From NCBI RefSeq assembly GCF_900096565.1, contig NZ_FMYP01000006.1:1-64000 (forward strand): DNA of 64,000 bases, read 5' to 3'. The notes beneath the pieces are model-generated. The model saw only the letters and a program-made list of their open reading frames with translations, was not told the origin of the DNA and searched no databases. Below are positions 17,000 through 26,262 of the stretch, one piece after another; within the stretch, counting starts at the first letter, position 1; every line of letters starts with the position of its first letter. The position numbers were made by a program, and so were the translations under genes. Source of the DNA: Williamwhitmania taraxaci (lineage in GTDB: Bacteria; Bacteroidota; Bacteroidia; Bacteroidales; Williamwhitmaniaceae).

Positions 17000-17183
17000 G
17001 ATGAACGGTGAAAAGTTAAAAATTTATGAATGGTATGGCCGAATTATATTCTCCCACGCTTTTAAAAGGGTGGGTCGTGGTAGGTATTGTGCTAAACAAA
17101 CATCCACACCACACTTAGTTGGGAAGACTCCGACAACCTTCAGTATCCCCATTTTCAAATCATCAAATTAACCCATTAGTCAT

Positions 17184-20100
17184 TTATTTCGGTAGGTATC
17201 GAGCAATTCGTCGAGCCAATCGGCGGAATTTGAATATCTCAAAATACTTAGCCACAATGCGCCAGGTATCGAGCATGAGCATGGCGTAGAGCACACCGCT
17301 AAAGAGCCAAAACACGAGGAAATTGAACCAAAACGTATCGATAACCCACGATCCAACACGCTTGACAGGTGCAAAGAAGTGTGCCCTTCCATACCGATTA
17401 TTGGAGATCATGAATACTGGATCTTTACGCTGAATAAACCGATCTTCGTCCTCGGCAATCTTAACCAGTTCGTTATTGTTGAGCACAATGTCGGCTATGG
17501 CAGCATTGTAGAAACGTTGTTTTAGTTGCAAGACTTTTTCCTTTCCACCGAGCTGTAGCTCCAGAGTATGAAAAGCACGATCGCGTCGACGCATGGAGGA
17601 ATCGAACCTATCGTTCAGACTTTTACGAGCAATGGTTAAAAAGGCAAGTACCGAATCACCATTAAACGCATCGTCTACGTAGCGCGCTACCGAAGATACT
17701 CCCGCATGAGTGCTATCGCAATCGCACAATATTTGCCCGAGTCCATTCTTAATTAACACCCGTTTGTGAGCCAACAAGGCACTATCACCACCCAGCTGTT
17801 GCTGGCGCTGCAGTTCCTGCACTTTAAGTTGAACAAGCGGAATAAGGTAGTTGAAGGTATAGGAATACTGGCTCAACTCTTGGTCGAAGGCGTAAAAGTG
17901 CTTCTCAAACCGGTTTTCCTTAAACTGATGCACCATAAGCGCCTCATAAGCCCAACGGGAGAGCATTAAATCGCCAATTAATGGAACATACTCCTGAGAG
18001 GTAACTGTGCGATGTAGCTTATGAAACGGAACTACCACCCCACTAAAGAGCAACTGCGGAACCAAAATCAGCGGAATAGAAATATAGATTGCCACCACCG
18101 AAGTAAGAGCAGCAGAGATATTCAACCCAATCATGTTGGCACAAAAAGCAGCACTAAAGAATATGAGCCAGTAGCTAAAGAACATGCCACCAATTTCGAG
18201 CAATAGGTTACTTACGGTTACAAAAAGCAGTGCTTGAATGGCCGAGATAACCATCATGGTAAGCACTTTGGAGTTAATATAGCTGAACCGGCTCAGATTA
18301 AGAAAAGTTTCTCGTTGCCGAATCCTACGATCCTTTATAATCTCCTCGGCGCTAACGCTCAAACCCATGAAGAGGGAAGCCACCACGCTCATGAACAGGA
18401 AGGAAGGAATGTTATCGTTTAAACCAAAAAGATAGCCTGATCCATTTGCCGAAAAGCGCGTGAAAAAGCCAATGATTAGCGCCAGAATGGGCGCCTCCAA
18501 CAGAGCAATAGAAAGGTATTGACTATCGGCGAGTTTGGAGAGCATATTTCGCCGCATAAAGATGCCCAACTGCTTGGCACGAGAGGGTATCTTAAACGGA
18601 TTATTGGGAAGAATACACTTCTCGCCACAGACTATCTGCTTGAGGGTTGGCTCCACCTTTCGAAGGTAAAGATCATACCAATCGCGGGCGCTTCGCTTTC
18701 GCTTTCGGGTTGGGAGCCCATACTCATTAACCACCCGGGACTCAACAATCTTAAGAATCTGCTCCGTATTCACGTTACCACAGGCAAAGCATTCACTCTC
18801 GTCGGCCTTAAGGTAGTGGGCCGCATTCCGAAAGTAAACTACGGCATCCATTGGATTACCCTGGTATATTATTCTTCCTCCGTGGTCCATCACCAGGAGC
18901 TTGTCAAATATTTTATAGATATCGGAGGAGGGCTGATGAATGTTTACAATCACTAGCTTGCCCTTAATCGTTTGTCGCTTGAGCAAGAGCATCACCTTTT
19001 CGGAATCGGCCGAGGATAACCCGGAGGTAGGTTCGTCCACAAAGAGCAATGCAGGTTCGCGCATCAACTCTAGGGCGATATTAAGGCGTTTACGCTGCCC
19101 CCCACTTATAAACTTATTCAGTGGATTCCCCACCTTCAACTCCTGGGCCTCAACCAATTCGAAGTCGGAGAGACATGTATTAACCTCATCGAGTAATTCT
19201 CCCTCCGAATGCTCGCTAAAGCATAGTCGGGCATTGAACATCAGGTTCTGAAACACGGTAAGTTCCTCGATAAGCAGGTCATCCTGCGGCACATAACCAA
19301 TAATTCCCTCGAGCTCCTTTTTATCTTTCGAAATATCGAAGCCGTTAATACAAATTCGGCCTGTATTTAACTTTTGGTTCCCGTTGAGCACGTTCAGCAG
19401 AATCGATTTTCCCACTCCGCTATTCCCCATCACCCCCACTAGCTGTCCACTCTCCGCTTGTAGATTGAACGGTTGAATGCCATTTTCGGTGCCCTTGTAT
19501 CGGAACGAGATATTGGATGCAGTAAAGCGGATCTTCTCCTTGGCCAGACCAGTAATAAACTTGGTAGCTACCTTCGAATAGTAAATTGGAGAAATCTTTG
19601 GACTCCGAATAACCGAACCTACGCCAAAAATATAGGCACGCCCCACCTTAACGTTGTGTCCATTGAGGAACAGGTTATTCTCGCCAAAATATTTTATGAG
19701 AAAGGTATTGGTACTGTCAATGTGCAGCACAAAAACCTTCCCTTTGAGATTGCTGCTTAAGAGGTGCTTTACCTTAGGGTGCGAAAAACTATCGTCGGAG
19801 TTTACAAACAGCAGCTTTTCGTTGTGCGGCATCTCCTGCTCCCCACCAAGGATAAACTGCATGGCGTTGTTGAACTCGAACACGCTGATACGAAAACTCG
19901 AAGCCAGGGCCCGAATGAGTTCCAGACGTTTATCGGTAACTACACCGCTATCGCCAAGGAACTCGATGAGCTGTAACACCAGCCACATTTTAGGATACTG
20001 CTCAAACTCTTGGTTTATCTTCTCTACAATACTATTTAACGACTTGGAAAAGACAAACGTGCCATCGCGTTCCTCGGTATGGGTGGCCTCCTGATGATAT

Positions 20101-20276
20101 AGAAGAAGCATTTCATTGAACTGGACCAAAAACGAGTCAACCTGTTGGTCGCTAAACTCTTTCTCGAGATATGAGCGCACCACACCTCTTACATTTTCTG
20201 TAAGACCATCATGCTCAGTATCTACAAGGAAAGCAAACAGCTGCATTAGAGCTTTTAGAATCGACTCATTCATATT
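17184..20276 (-). CDS. TerB-like/FHA-like/ABCG-type transporter fusion
   Basis: A protein of about 1030 residues. The first 145 residues are helical and TerB/DjlA-like (ILKALMQLFAFLVDTEHDG, and a second repeat with LVLQLIEFLGDSGVVTDKRL). Next comes a beta-rich FHA-like segment (NNLFLNGHNVKVGRAYIFG, then GSVIRSPKISPIYYS). The ABC domain at about 265-490 has Walker A GNSGVGKS, signature ISGGQRKRLNIAL and Walker B LLFVDEPTSGL. An ABC-2 type membrane domain follows, with six hydrophobic stretches, a long hydrophilic insert and a final membrane segment near WFNFLVFWLFSGVLYAML. The order ATPase then membrane domain is that of ABCG/White half-transporters. ATG 20276 is preferred over an in-frame TTG at 20318. 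Substrate unknown. Confidence 0.85.
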   Translation of the reverse strand, partial: NMNESILKALMQLFAFLVDTEHDGLTENVRGVVRSYLEKEFSDQQVDSFLVQFNEMLLLYHQEATHTEERDGTFVFSKSLNSIVEKINQEFEQYPKMWLVLQLIEFLGDSGVVTDKRLELIRALASSFRISVFEFNNAMQFILGGEQEMPHNEKLLFVNSDDSFSHPKVKHLLSSNLKGKVFVLHIDSTNTFLIKYFGENNLFLNGHNVKVGRAYIFGVGSVIRSPKISPIYYSKVATKFITGLAKEKIRFTASNISFRYKGTENGIQPFNLQAESGQLVGVMGNSGVGKSILLNVLNGNQKLNTGRICINGFDISKDKKELEGIIGYVPQDDLLIEELTVFQNLMFNARLCFSEHSEGELLDEVNTCLSDFELVEAQELKVGNPLNKFISGGQRKRLNIALELMREPALLFVDEPTSGLSSADSEKVMLLLKRQTIKGKLVIVNIHQPSSDIYKIFDKLLVMDHGGRIIYQGNPMDAVVYFRNAAHYLKADESECFACGNVNTEQILKIVESRVVNEYGLPTRKRKRSARDWYDLYLRKVEPTLKQIVCGEKCILPNNPFKIPSRAKQLGIFMRRNMLSKLADSQYLSIALLEAPILALIIGFFTRFSANGSGYLFGLNDNIPSFLFMSVVASLFMGLSVSAEEIIKDRRIRQRETFLNLSRFSYINSKVLTMMVISAIQALLFVTVSNLLLEIGGMFFSYWLIFFSAAFCANMIGLNISAALTSVVAIYISIPLILVPQLLFSGVVVPFHKLHRTVTSQEYVPLIGDLMLSRWAYEALMVHQFKENRFEKHFYAFDQELSQYSYTFNYLIPLVQLKVQELQRQQQLGGDSALLAHKRVLIKNGLGQILCDCDSTHAGVSSVARYVDDAFNGDSVLAFLTIARKSLNDRFDSSMRRRDRAFHTLELQLGGKEKVLQLKQRFYNAAIADIVLNNNELVKIAEDEDRFIQRKDPVFMISNNRYGRAHFFAPVKRVGSWVIDTFWFNFLVFWLFSGVLYAMLMLDTWRIVAKYFEIFKFRRLARRIARYLPK

Positions 20277-20382
20277 TTTCGCAGTTTTCGAGAACTTAAA
20301 AGTAAATAAAAAGTCCAAAGTATTGAGCTTTATTCTCGTCTATCGTGTTTAAAATGCCATCTATTGTAAAAACTGATTCAGA

Positions 20383-21087
20383 ATGAACGAACTACTCTGG
20401 CTACTGGAAATAGTAGTATGCTTTTCGCTGGTGGTGCTGGCCTATAAACTATTTGGGAAAGCCGGGCTATGGGCTTGGATTCCAATCTCCATCATTATTG
20501 CAAACATTCAGGTTACGAAAACCATAGAGATATTTGGATTTGCGGCTACTCTAGGAAATGTAATCTACTCTTCCTCATTCCTTGTAACCGACCTGCTCAC
20601 CGAGCGTTACGGAAAAGCAGATGCAAAAAAAGCCGTTCTCTTGGGTTTCTTCACCCTCGTGGTAATGGTGAGTTTAATGAACCTTGCCATGATATTTGCA
20701 CCCATCGCAACGGACAGCCACAGTTTAGGTATCGACAAAAACTTAAAGGATATCTTTGGGCTGATGCCGCGTATTGGACTTGCCAGCCTTGCTGCCTACC
20801 TCGTTTCGCAGTGGCACGACGTTTGGGCCTTCGAACTATGGAAGAGCAAATACCCATCGCGAAAACAGCTGTGGATAAGAAACAACCTAAGCACCTTGGT
20901 ATCGCAGTTTCTCGACACCGTGATTTTTACCATGATTGCCTTCTATGGAACGATGCCTATGAATATTTTGCTCGAAATTGTATTTACTACCTATTTGCTA
21001 AAAGGGCTGATTTCACTAGCCGATACGCCATTTCTATATCTAGCAATGAAGATCGTTCCTATGGGAGAAAAAGAAAGCAAACCCTAA
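20383..21087 (+). CDS. yhhQ: Queuosine precursor transporter, YhhQ/VUT family
   Basis: An inner-membrane protein of 234 residues with six to seven hydrophobic helices. The conserved elements of the family are ANIQVTKTIEIFGF, the motif SSSFLVTDLLTERYGK, and SQWHDVWAFELWK followed by IRNNLSTLVSQFLDT. Members import queuosine precursors (preQ0/preQ1) in Escherichia coli and others. The gene is divergent from the ABC fusion gene with a short intergenic region, and I saw no preQ1 riboswitch in the 100 nt upstream. It appears to be monocistronic and ends before a convergent terminator. Confidence 0.92.
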   Translation: MNELLWLLEIVVCFSLVVLAYKLFGKAGLWAWIPISIIIANIQVTKTIEIFGFAATLGNVIYSSSFLVTDLLTERYGKADAKKAVLLGFFTLVVMVSLMNLAMIFAPIATDSHSLGIDKNLKDIFGLMPRIGLASLAAYLVSQWHDVWAFELWKSKYPSRKQLWIRNNLSTLVSQFLDTVIFTMIAFYGTMPMNILLEIVFTTYLLKGLISLADTPFLYLAMKIVPMGEKESKP

Positions 21088-21113
21088 AGGCGGAACCTAC
21101 AACAAACAACGAA

Positions 21114-21137
21114 TGCCCCGGTAGACTGACCGGGGCA
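21114..21137. terminator. Bidirectional-looking terminator hairpin between yhhQ and the DUF4249 gene
   Basis: Arms TGCCCCGGT and ACCGGGGCA (9 bp, perfect) with loop AGACTG, placed between convergent genes. On the minus strand it is followed by TTCGTTGTTTGTTG, a fair U-tract; on the plus strand the tail is poor. It probably terminates the DUF4249 operon. Confidence 0.7.
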
Positions 21138-21172
21138 CTCGTATGATACAAATATTAAACACCGCGAAAGTT

Positions 21173-22042
21173 CTATCGTTTTGCCGGTTGGTTCTTTACA
21201 ATGGTCGATTTACGCGAAAGGGAATAGGCCGTGAAGAATCCCATCGCCCCGTTCTTGAAGTTTGTATAGATATTGGCTGGAGGGCCAGAGAAGAGAGGAT
21301 TATTCCCCTGAACAACCGTTTGAACGGAAACGATAAAGTCCATATAATTTTTGTTTATCGACATCATTTCGAGCGTTACGGTATCGTCATTTTTAATTTT
21401 ATCGAGTTCTTGGTAGAAAAACACAATGATGCCATTGGTCTGCTTTCCATTGAAGAACCTGTCGTCGGTGGAAGTGTGATTACTGAGCGTATCGGTATTC
21501 AGTTTTCCGTTGATATACGATTTAAACGCATAGAAATTCTCCTGCTCCGAAGGGTCTTTAGCAAATAGTTTTATGGCCCAACCATTGCGGAATAAATTCT
21601 CCTGTGCCACATGAATAGAATCGACAGCTACCGGAGCAGGCAGGAAAGAAGATGCGCTATCGGAAACAAATTTTCCGTCACCGTTTAAATCAACATTCTC
21701 GACCAGTAAATGATAGGTGCGCCCCGGTATTCCATAATAATCGGCAGGAGTTTCGTATGTTCCCAACTCCGAAGCACTCTCCTGCAAAACAAGTGTAGAA
21801 ACCCCATCGGAAATGGTAACGTGTGCTCCCGACAACTTTTCTACTGGTTTATTCGAAAAGTAATCGGCCGACTTCGAGAGGTAAACCTTATGCACAGTGG
21901 TATCGGTAGTAATCTCACCATATATAACCAACCGAGTATAGGTTGTGCCAATATTCATATCGATACGTTCGGTGCATGAACTAGCAAATAAAAACAACGA
22001 TATCCCACTCCATGCTAATACTACTGTATTGAAATTTTTCAT
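21173..22042 (-). CDS. DUF4249-family outer-membrane lipoprotein
   Basis: A 289-residue lipoprotein: the signal peptide ends in the lipobox FASSC with Cys23. The mature N-terminus RIDMNIG..YTRLVIYGEITTD, continuing into VHKVYLSKSADYF, is characteristic of DUF4249 proteins, which are encoded next to TonB-dependent receptors in Bacteroidota. The upstream receptor gene ends only 4 nt before this ATG, so the two should be co-expressed and probably form a complex at the outer membrane, by analogy with SusD-like partners (inference). The ligand is unknown. DUF4249 has no known catalytic activity. Confidence 0.88.
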   Translation of the reverse strand: MKNFNTVVLAWSGISLFLFASSCTERIDMNIGTTYTRLVIYGEITTDTTVHKVYLSKSADYFSNKPVEKLSGAHVTISDGVSTLVLQESASELGTYETPADYYGIPGRTYHLLVENVDLNGDGKFVSDSASSFLPAPVAVDSIHVAQENLFRNGWAIKLFAKDPSEQENFYAFKSYINGKLNTDTLSNHTSTDDRFFNGKQTNGIIVFFYQELDKIKNDDTVTLEMMSINKNYMDFIVSVQTVVQGNNPLFSGPPANIYTNFKNGAMGFFTAYSLSRKSTIVKNQPAKR

Positions 22043-22046
22043 CTAA

Positions 22047-24410
22047 TTAAAATTTGAAATTATAGGTAATTGAGGGGAGATAGGTAAACAGATATGTTTT
22101 CTCGGCATAGGTAACATTTGGATTTAACTTGTCAGTTACAAAGTTAATTGCCCAAGGATTCTTACGACCGTATACATTATAAACGGAAACATTCAATTCC
22201 CCCTCCCATTTTCTATTTACCTTTTTCTTGCTTTTGATAGTTAATGAAACATCGAGACGGTGATAATCGGGCATGCGATAAGCGTTTCGAGCCGAATACA
22301 CGGGCACAATATCGTTCTCCACAACAATTCGACCCACAGGAACTGTAATTGGTGCGCCGGTAGCATAAATCCAGTTTGCTCCAAATACGATGCGAGGACT
22401 AATGTCATACGAAAGAACAACATTTACATTATGAGGCTTATCATAAAATGCCGGAAACCACTGCTCGTTGTTAACTCCATTGATTTTTCGACGTGTTTTT
22501 GAGTAGGTATAGCTTACCCAACCGCTAAGTTTATCGCCATTTACCCGAACCATGGCCTCGGCACCATAGCTATAGCTTTTGCCAACCCGCACCTGACCTT
22601 CCATCTCCTTATTCAGGAAGAGATCGGCATAATCCTTAAAATCGACCACATTGCGCATATCCTTATAGTAAACTTCGAAAGAGGTCTCAACCACATTATC
22701 GAAGAAGTTTCGGAAGAAACCGGTTGCATACTGATCGGCTACTTGGGGCTTTACGTTTGGTCCTGACGGAAACCATACATCGAGCGGCGTTCCAGCATTG
22801 GAATTGGATGCTAAGTGCAGATATTGAACCGTCCGGGAGTAGCTAGCCTTAATCGAGTTATTGTCGTTAATCATAAACTGAGCACCCAGTCGCGGTTCCC
22901 AGTTAAAGAATGTCTTCACGACCTTTCCTGTTGCATACTGCGTTTCGCCTATCTTATTATAGTTTGCATCGTAATTTTGAATTGTAGCAGCACCCAAGCG
23001 TTGGTATGCACTCAAGCGAATTCCATATTTCAAGGTCAGCCAATAGTTAACCACCTGCTCATTAGAAGCATAAATAGCATGCTCGAGTCCGAAATTTCGA
23101 GGCACTTTATATTCGCCAAAGAGACTCTCGCTACCAACCCCTTTTGCAGTTGCTGGATCGAAAAATTGGTAAGAGGTTATAGCGCCAAACTTGATTGTAT
23201 TCGAATTGTTCAAGTAGTAAGTAAAATCGAGTTTGGTGGAATAGTTCTTCAGGTCGCTTTGCCATTTAAAACTGTTTGGCTTACCCTCTTCGGTTCCCAA
23301 TTCGTAGCTATAGCGGCTGTAGATTAAACTGGTATTTAGAAACAACTTGCTCGAAAATAGATGGTTCCAACGGGCCGTTAAGGTTTGGTTTCCAAAACCA
23401 AAGGAAGCGAACTTACCTTTGAATACATCTTGGCCGAAGTATCCGGAAATATAAAGGCGGTTGTTATCGTTAAAGGTATGATTCACCTTTAGATTGAAAT
23501 CGTAAAAGTAAAGCTTGTTCTTGCGAATATCGGGATCCGTAGCCAATGGCAGAAACATATCGGCATAAGTTCGTCTTCCCGAAACAATAAAGGAAGTCTT
23601 GTCCTTAATAATTGGCCCCTCCAGCGTCAGACGGCTCGAAATAATGCCAATGCCTACAATACCGGAAAACTTTTTACTATTTCCGTCCTTCATACGAACA
23701 TCGAGAATAGAGGATAACTTTCCACCATACATCGCCGGAATATCGCCCTTGTAAAGCCGCACATCCTTAATGGCGTCGTTGTTAAATACCGAGAAAAAGC
23801 CCATTAGATGCGAGGCGTTGAATACAACAGCTTCGTCGAGAAGAATCTGATTTTGATCGGCCGACCCACCACGCACGCTAAAGCCCGAAGATCCTTCGGA
23901 GGTAGACTGTACCCCGGGCAACATTTGAATGGCCTTGATGATATCAACCTCACCCATCAATGCCGGGATCTGCTTGATGCTCTTCATCTCAAGCTTAGCT
24001 ACGCTCATTTCGGGGCGAGAAACATTGGCATTGGGCCTGTCACCTTTAACAATTACTTCTTTCAACTCTGTCGATTCGGCAGTGAGTTCCATATTCATCT
24101 TAAGGCTGCTCGAAACAACAACGGATACCTCCTTCGAAATATAGCCAACATAGGAAAACACCAAGGTGTAATTCCCCGGACTTGTAGAAACTGAGTAGTA
24201 TCCATAAACGTTGGATGCCGCACCTGCCTTACTTTCCTTCACGAAAACAGTGGCTCCAATCAGTGCCTCACCACTAGCTGCATCTTTAATATAACCACTA
24301 ATTGTGGGTTTTCCTCCCGGAGTGGTTGTAGTTGGATCGGCAATTGCATAACCCAGCGCACAACTCCAAAGAAATATCAATAACAAAAACGTTTTTCTAA
24401 ACATGATCAA
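22047..24410 (-). CDS. TonB-dependent receptor with carboxypeptidase-regulatory-like N-terminal domain
   Basis: 787 residues. A signal peptide (FLLLIFLWSCALGYAIA) is followed by a CarboxypepD_reg-like beta-sandwich at about 35-120 (ISGYIKDAASGEALIGATV), a plug domain at about 130-240 (IIKAIQMLPGVQS, then GFSVRGGSADQNQILLDEAV) and a 22-strand barrel ending in aromatic YNFKF. Such receptors move large substrates or siderophores across the outer membrane using TonB energy. It is relatively short for a SusC protein and its partner is a DUF4249 lipoprotein rather than SusD, which is the pattern of the smaller non-glycan receptors. It lies in a three-gene unit with the 241-aa barrel (11 nt upstream) and the DUF4249 gene (4 nt downstream). 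Substrate unknown. Confidence 0.93.
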   Translation of the reverse strand: MIMFRKTFLLLIFLWSCALGYAIADPTTTTPGGKPTISGYIKDAASGEALIGATVFVKESKAGAASNVYGYYSVSTSPGNYTLVFSYVGYISKEVSVVVSSSLKMNMELTAESTELKEVIVKGDRPNANVSRPEMSVAKLEMKSIKQIPALMGEVDIIKAIQMLPGVQSTSEGSSGFSVRGGSADQNQILLDEAVVFNASHLMGFFSVFNNDAIKDVRLYKGDIPAMYGGKLSSILDVRMKDGNSKKFSGIVGIGIISSRLTLEGPIIKDKTSFIVSGRRTYADMFLPLATDPDIRKNKLYFYDFNLKVNHTFNDNNRLYISGYFGQDVFKGKFASFGFGNQTLTARWNHLFSSKLFLNTSLIYSRYSYELGTEEGKPNSFKWQSDLKNYSTKLDFTYYLNNSNTIKFGAITSYQFFDPATAKGVGSESLFGEYKVPRNFGLEHAIYASNEQVVNYWLTLKYGIRLSAYQRLGAATIQNYDANYNKIGETQYATGKVVKTFFNWEPRLGAQFMINDNNSIKASYSRTVQYLHLASNSNAGTPLDVWFPSGPNVKPQVADQYATGFFRNFFDNVVETSFEVYYKDMRNVVDFKDYADLFLNKEMEGQVRVGKSYSYGAEAMVRVNGDKLSGWVSYTYSKTRRKINGVNNEQWFPAFYDKPHNVNVVLSYDISPRIVFGANWIYATGAPITVPVGRIVVENDIVPVYSARNAYRMPDYHRLDVSLTIKSKKKVNRKWEGELNVSVYNVYGRKNPWAINFVTDKLNPNVTYAEKTYLFTYLPSITYNFKF

Positions 24411-24421
24411 TATTAAGATGA

Positions 24422-25132
24422 TTAATTTATGATGGTTTTAGGCTTCTTAGCACCAAATGAGCCAAAAAGGAAGGCAACGTTAGCGTATGGAGAATTAAAA
24501 TCGGAAGTAGTATAAAAATTCCTGTTACTCCCATCAAAGGCAGTATATGATAGGTTATCGAGACTACCAACGAAGCGGTAACCAGCACCACCCCTAATCC
24601 GGAGCCACCTCACAACGTTCACCTCTATGTTCACTTCCGGCTGAATAACAACAATATTATCCTTTGCTAAGGCAAACTGATACCTGTCCGCCCGGTTGGG
24701 ATCAACCAAGGAGACTTCTCCACCTCCAACCCTAAAACTCATTCCCATATGGAAAACCCTATTCGCCTCAAAGCTATATCCGGTCCATAATCCACCATGA
24801 CTAAACGTGTAAGTAAGGTTCTCATAAAGAGGTAGTTTTGGGTTACTTACTGGGTTATGATCAAATGGATAAATGTCTGGAAAAGTCATTTCGGAAGCCA
24901 GCCCACTGCCATACGCACCCAGAAAGAAACACCTATTGATAAGGATTGCACCACCACCACCAGTAAAGACTGCAAACCGTCCCTTAAAGGCCGAGAACTC
25001 GGTGATTACCCCACCAAAACCACCAACCTGAAGCTTCTTCGGGGGGAGTAAAAAATGAGGCTCATCCTCTTGGGCTACCAAGACAAATGCTTGGAGTAGC
25101 ATTAAAGCAAAAACAATCGCTTTCTTCATCAT
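24422..25132 (-). CDS. Predicted small outer-membrane barrel or periplasmic protein, function unknown
   Basis: About 236 residues from the MMKK start at 25132; an extension to ATG 25147 is possible. The N-terminus MKKAIVFALMLLQAFVLVAQ is a clear signal peptide. The rest consists of short amphipathic beta strands with many glycines (LQVGGFGGVITEFSAFKGR, AVFTGGGGAILINRCFF, MGMSFRVGGGEVS, RIRGGAGYRFVG), which suggests an eight-strand barrel or a beta-rich surface protein. It is the first gene of the operon with the TonB receptor and the DUF4249 lipoprotein. Together they look like one outer-membrane uptake or sensing unit. I do not recognise a named family. Confidence 0.7.
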   Translation of the reverse strand: MMKKAIVFALMLLQAFVLVAQEDEPHFLLPPKKLQVGGFGGVITEFSAFKGRFAVFTGGGGAILINRCFFLGAYGSGLASEMTFPDIYPFDHNPVSNPKLPLYENLTYTFSHGGLWTGYSFEANRVFHMGMSFRVGGGEVSLVDPNRADRYQFALAKDNIVVIQPEVNIEVNVVRWLRIRGGAGYRFVGSLDNLSYTAFDGSNRNFYTTSDFNSPYANVAFLFGSFGAKKPKTIIN

Positions 25133-25147
25133 ATCAGCATTTATCAA

Positions 25148-25458
25148 TTTGTGGTAAAATTAGTTATTCATATGCACTATTACACAAGCATTAGTCCATT
25201 TATGTAGCTTTCTATTATATGGGATTGCATATATAGAATTTGTATCTACTCCAACAGCACGGGAATACAGGTATGACAACTTAGAAAAGAATCCCCCCCC
25301 TTCCATTAAACGATTTTAGGATTACCCTCAACAATTAGTGCTCGCCCATCTAAATTATTACACTCTTTACTATTTTTGATGCTTCTAATTGTCCTCTATT
25401 TCTAAATCTGTATTCGTTTACTAATCAGCCATTAGCTCATTGTGCAAAACAACCAAGA
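25148..25458. other. 311-nt divergent intergenic region
   Basis: It separates the outer-membrane operon from the nuclease gene and must hold both promoters. Apart from a plus-strand -7 candidate (listed separately) it contains a run of eight C at about 25293-25300. No gene, RNA or repeat was recognised. Confidence 0.5.
25371..25378 (+). promoter_or_regulatory. Putative -7 element for the nuclease gene
   Basis: TATTTTTG fits TAnnTTTG and lies 80 nt before the ATG. No -33 element was seen at 20 nt upstream, so this is a weak call. Confidence 0.35.
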
Positions 25459-26262
25459 ATGAAACGTAGTCATATCGCTTTTGCTGCATTGGTAATAGTA
25501 ATTATCCTTGCTCTATTTTATCTGAACAAGAATAGCCAAACAAAACCAATAGTAGCCAAAGTGCAGGTATCGGCACCCCTCAGCCATCTAGAACTACCGC
25601 AATACAACAATGGTGAAGAGTCAATTGTTAAAAAAGGGTTTACCTTGGTCTACAGCGAAACCTATGAGCAACCAGTGTGGGTGGCATACACCCTTAATTT
25701 GGCCAAACTCATACGGAAGGCAAAAAGGTCGGACAGTTTTCAGGCCGATCGGGATATATCTACAGGATCGGCTACCAATAAAGATTACACTCATTCCGGA
25801 TACGATAAGGGGCACATGGCACCCGCAGCGGATATGGCATATAGTGCGGAGGCTATGAAAGAGTCATTCCTCTTCAGCAACATCTCGCCTCAGAAACCAA
25901 AGTTTAATAGAGGCATTTGGAAAGAATTGGAAGAAGAAACACGGAGCTGGTGCCGTGAATTTGGTGAAATCTACATCACCACCGGCCCAATATTCACGAA
26001 AGTTCTCGAAAGAATTGGCCCCAACAAGGTAGCGGTTCCCTCCAAATATTTCAAAACAGTGCTTCTATACACCAAAAACCAATACTGGGCAATAGGTTTT
26101 ATCATACCCAACGAGGGCACAAGCAAACCCATCTCCAGCTACATGGTTCCGGTTGATAGTGTGGAGAAAGCAACCGGGCTTAACCTTTACTTCAACCTCC
26201 CAGATGACATAGAAGATGAAGTAGAGTCAGCAAGAAGACTTCCCGTTTGGTTACTAAACTGA
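25459..26262 (+). CDS. DNA/RNA non-specific endonuclease, NUC1/Serratia nuclease family, exported
   Basis: 267 residues with an N-terminal hydrophobic anchor (HIAFAALVIVIILALFYL), so the enzyme is likely periplasmic or membrane-tethered. The beta-beta-alpha-metal active site is present: GYDKGHMAPAADM with general-base His119 (the family motif is DRGH; here DKGH), Asn141 in FSNISPQ, and Asn150-Arg151-Gly-Ile-Trp154. These nucleases cut single- and double-stranded DNA and RNA in a Mg2+-dependent way. A nutritional or defensive role is plausible. Its 3' end overlaps the convergent YhcH gene by 9 nt. No immunity-like gene is adjacent, which argues against a toxin role. Confidence 0.92.
   Translation: MKRSHIAFAALVIVIILALFYLNKNSQTKPIVAKVQVSAPLSHLELPQYNNGEESIVKKGFTLVYSETYEQPVWVAYTLNLAKLIRKAKRSDSFQADRDISTGSATNKDYTHSGYDKGHMAPAADMAYSAEAMKESFLFSNISPQKPKFNRGIWKELEEETRSWCREFGEIYITTGPIFTKVLERIGPNKVAVPSKYFKTVLLYTKNQYWAIGFIIPNEGTSKPISSYMVPVDSVEKATGLNLYFNLPDDIEDEVESARRLPVWLLN

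Noticed and set aside
25293-25300. A run of eight C as a possible phase-variation tract
   Set aside because: It lies about 160 nt from either start codon and outside a promoter spacer that I could identify; the evidence is too thin.
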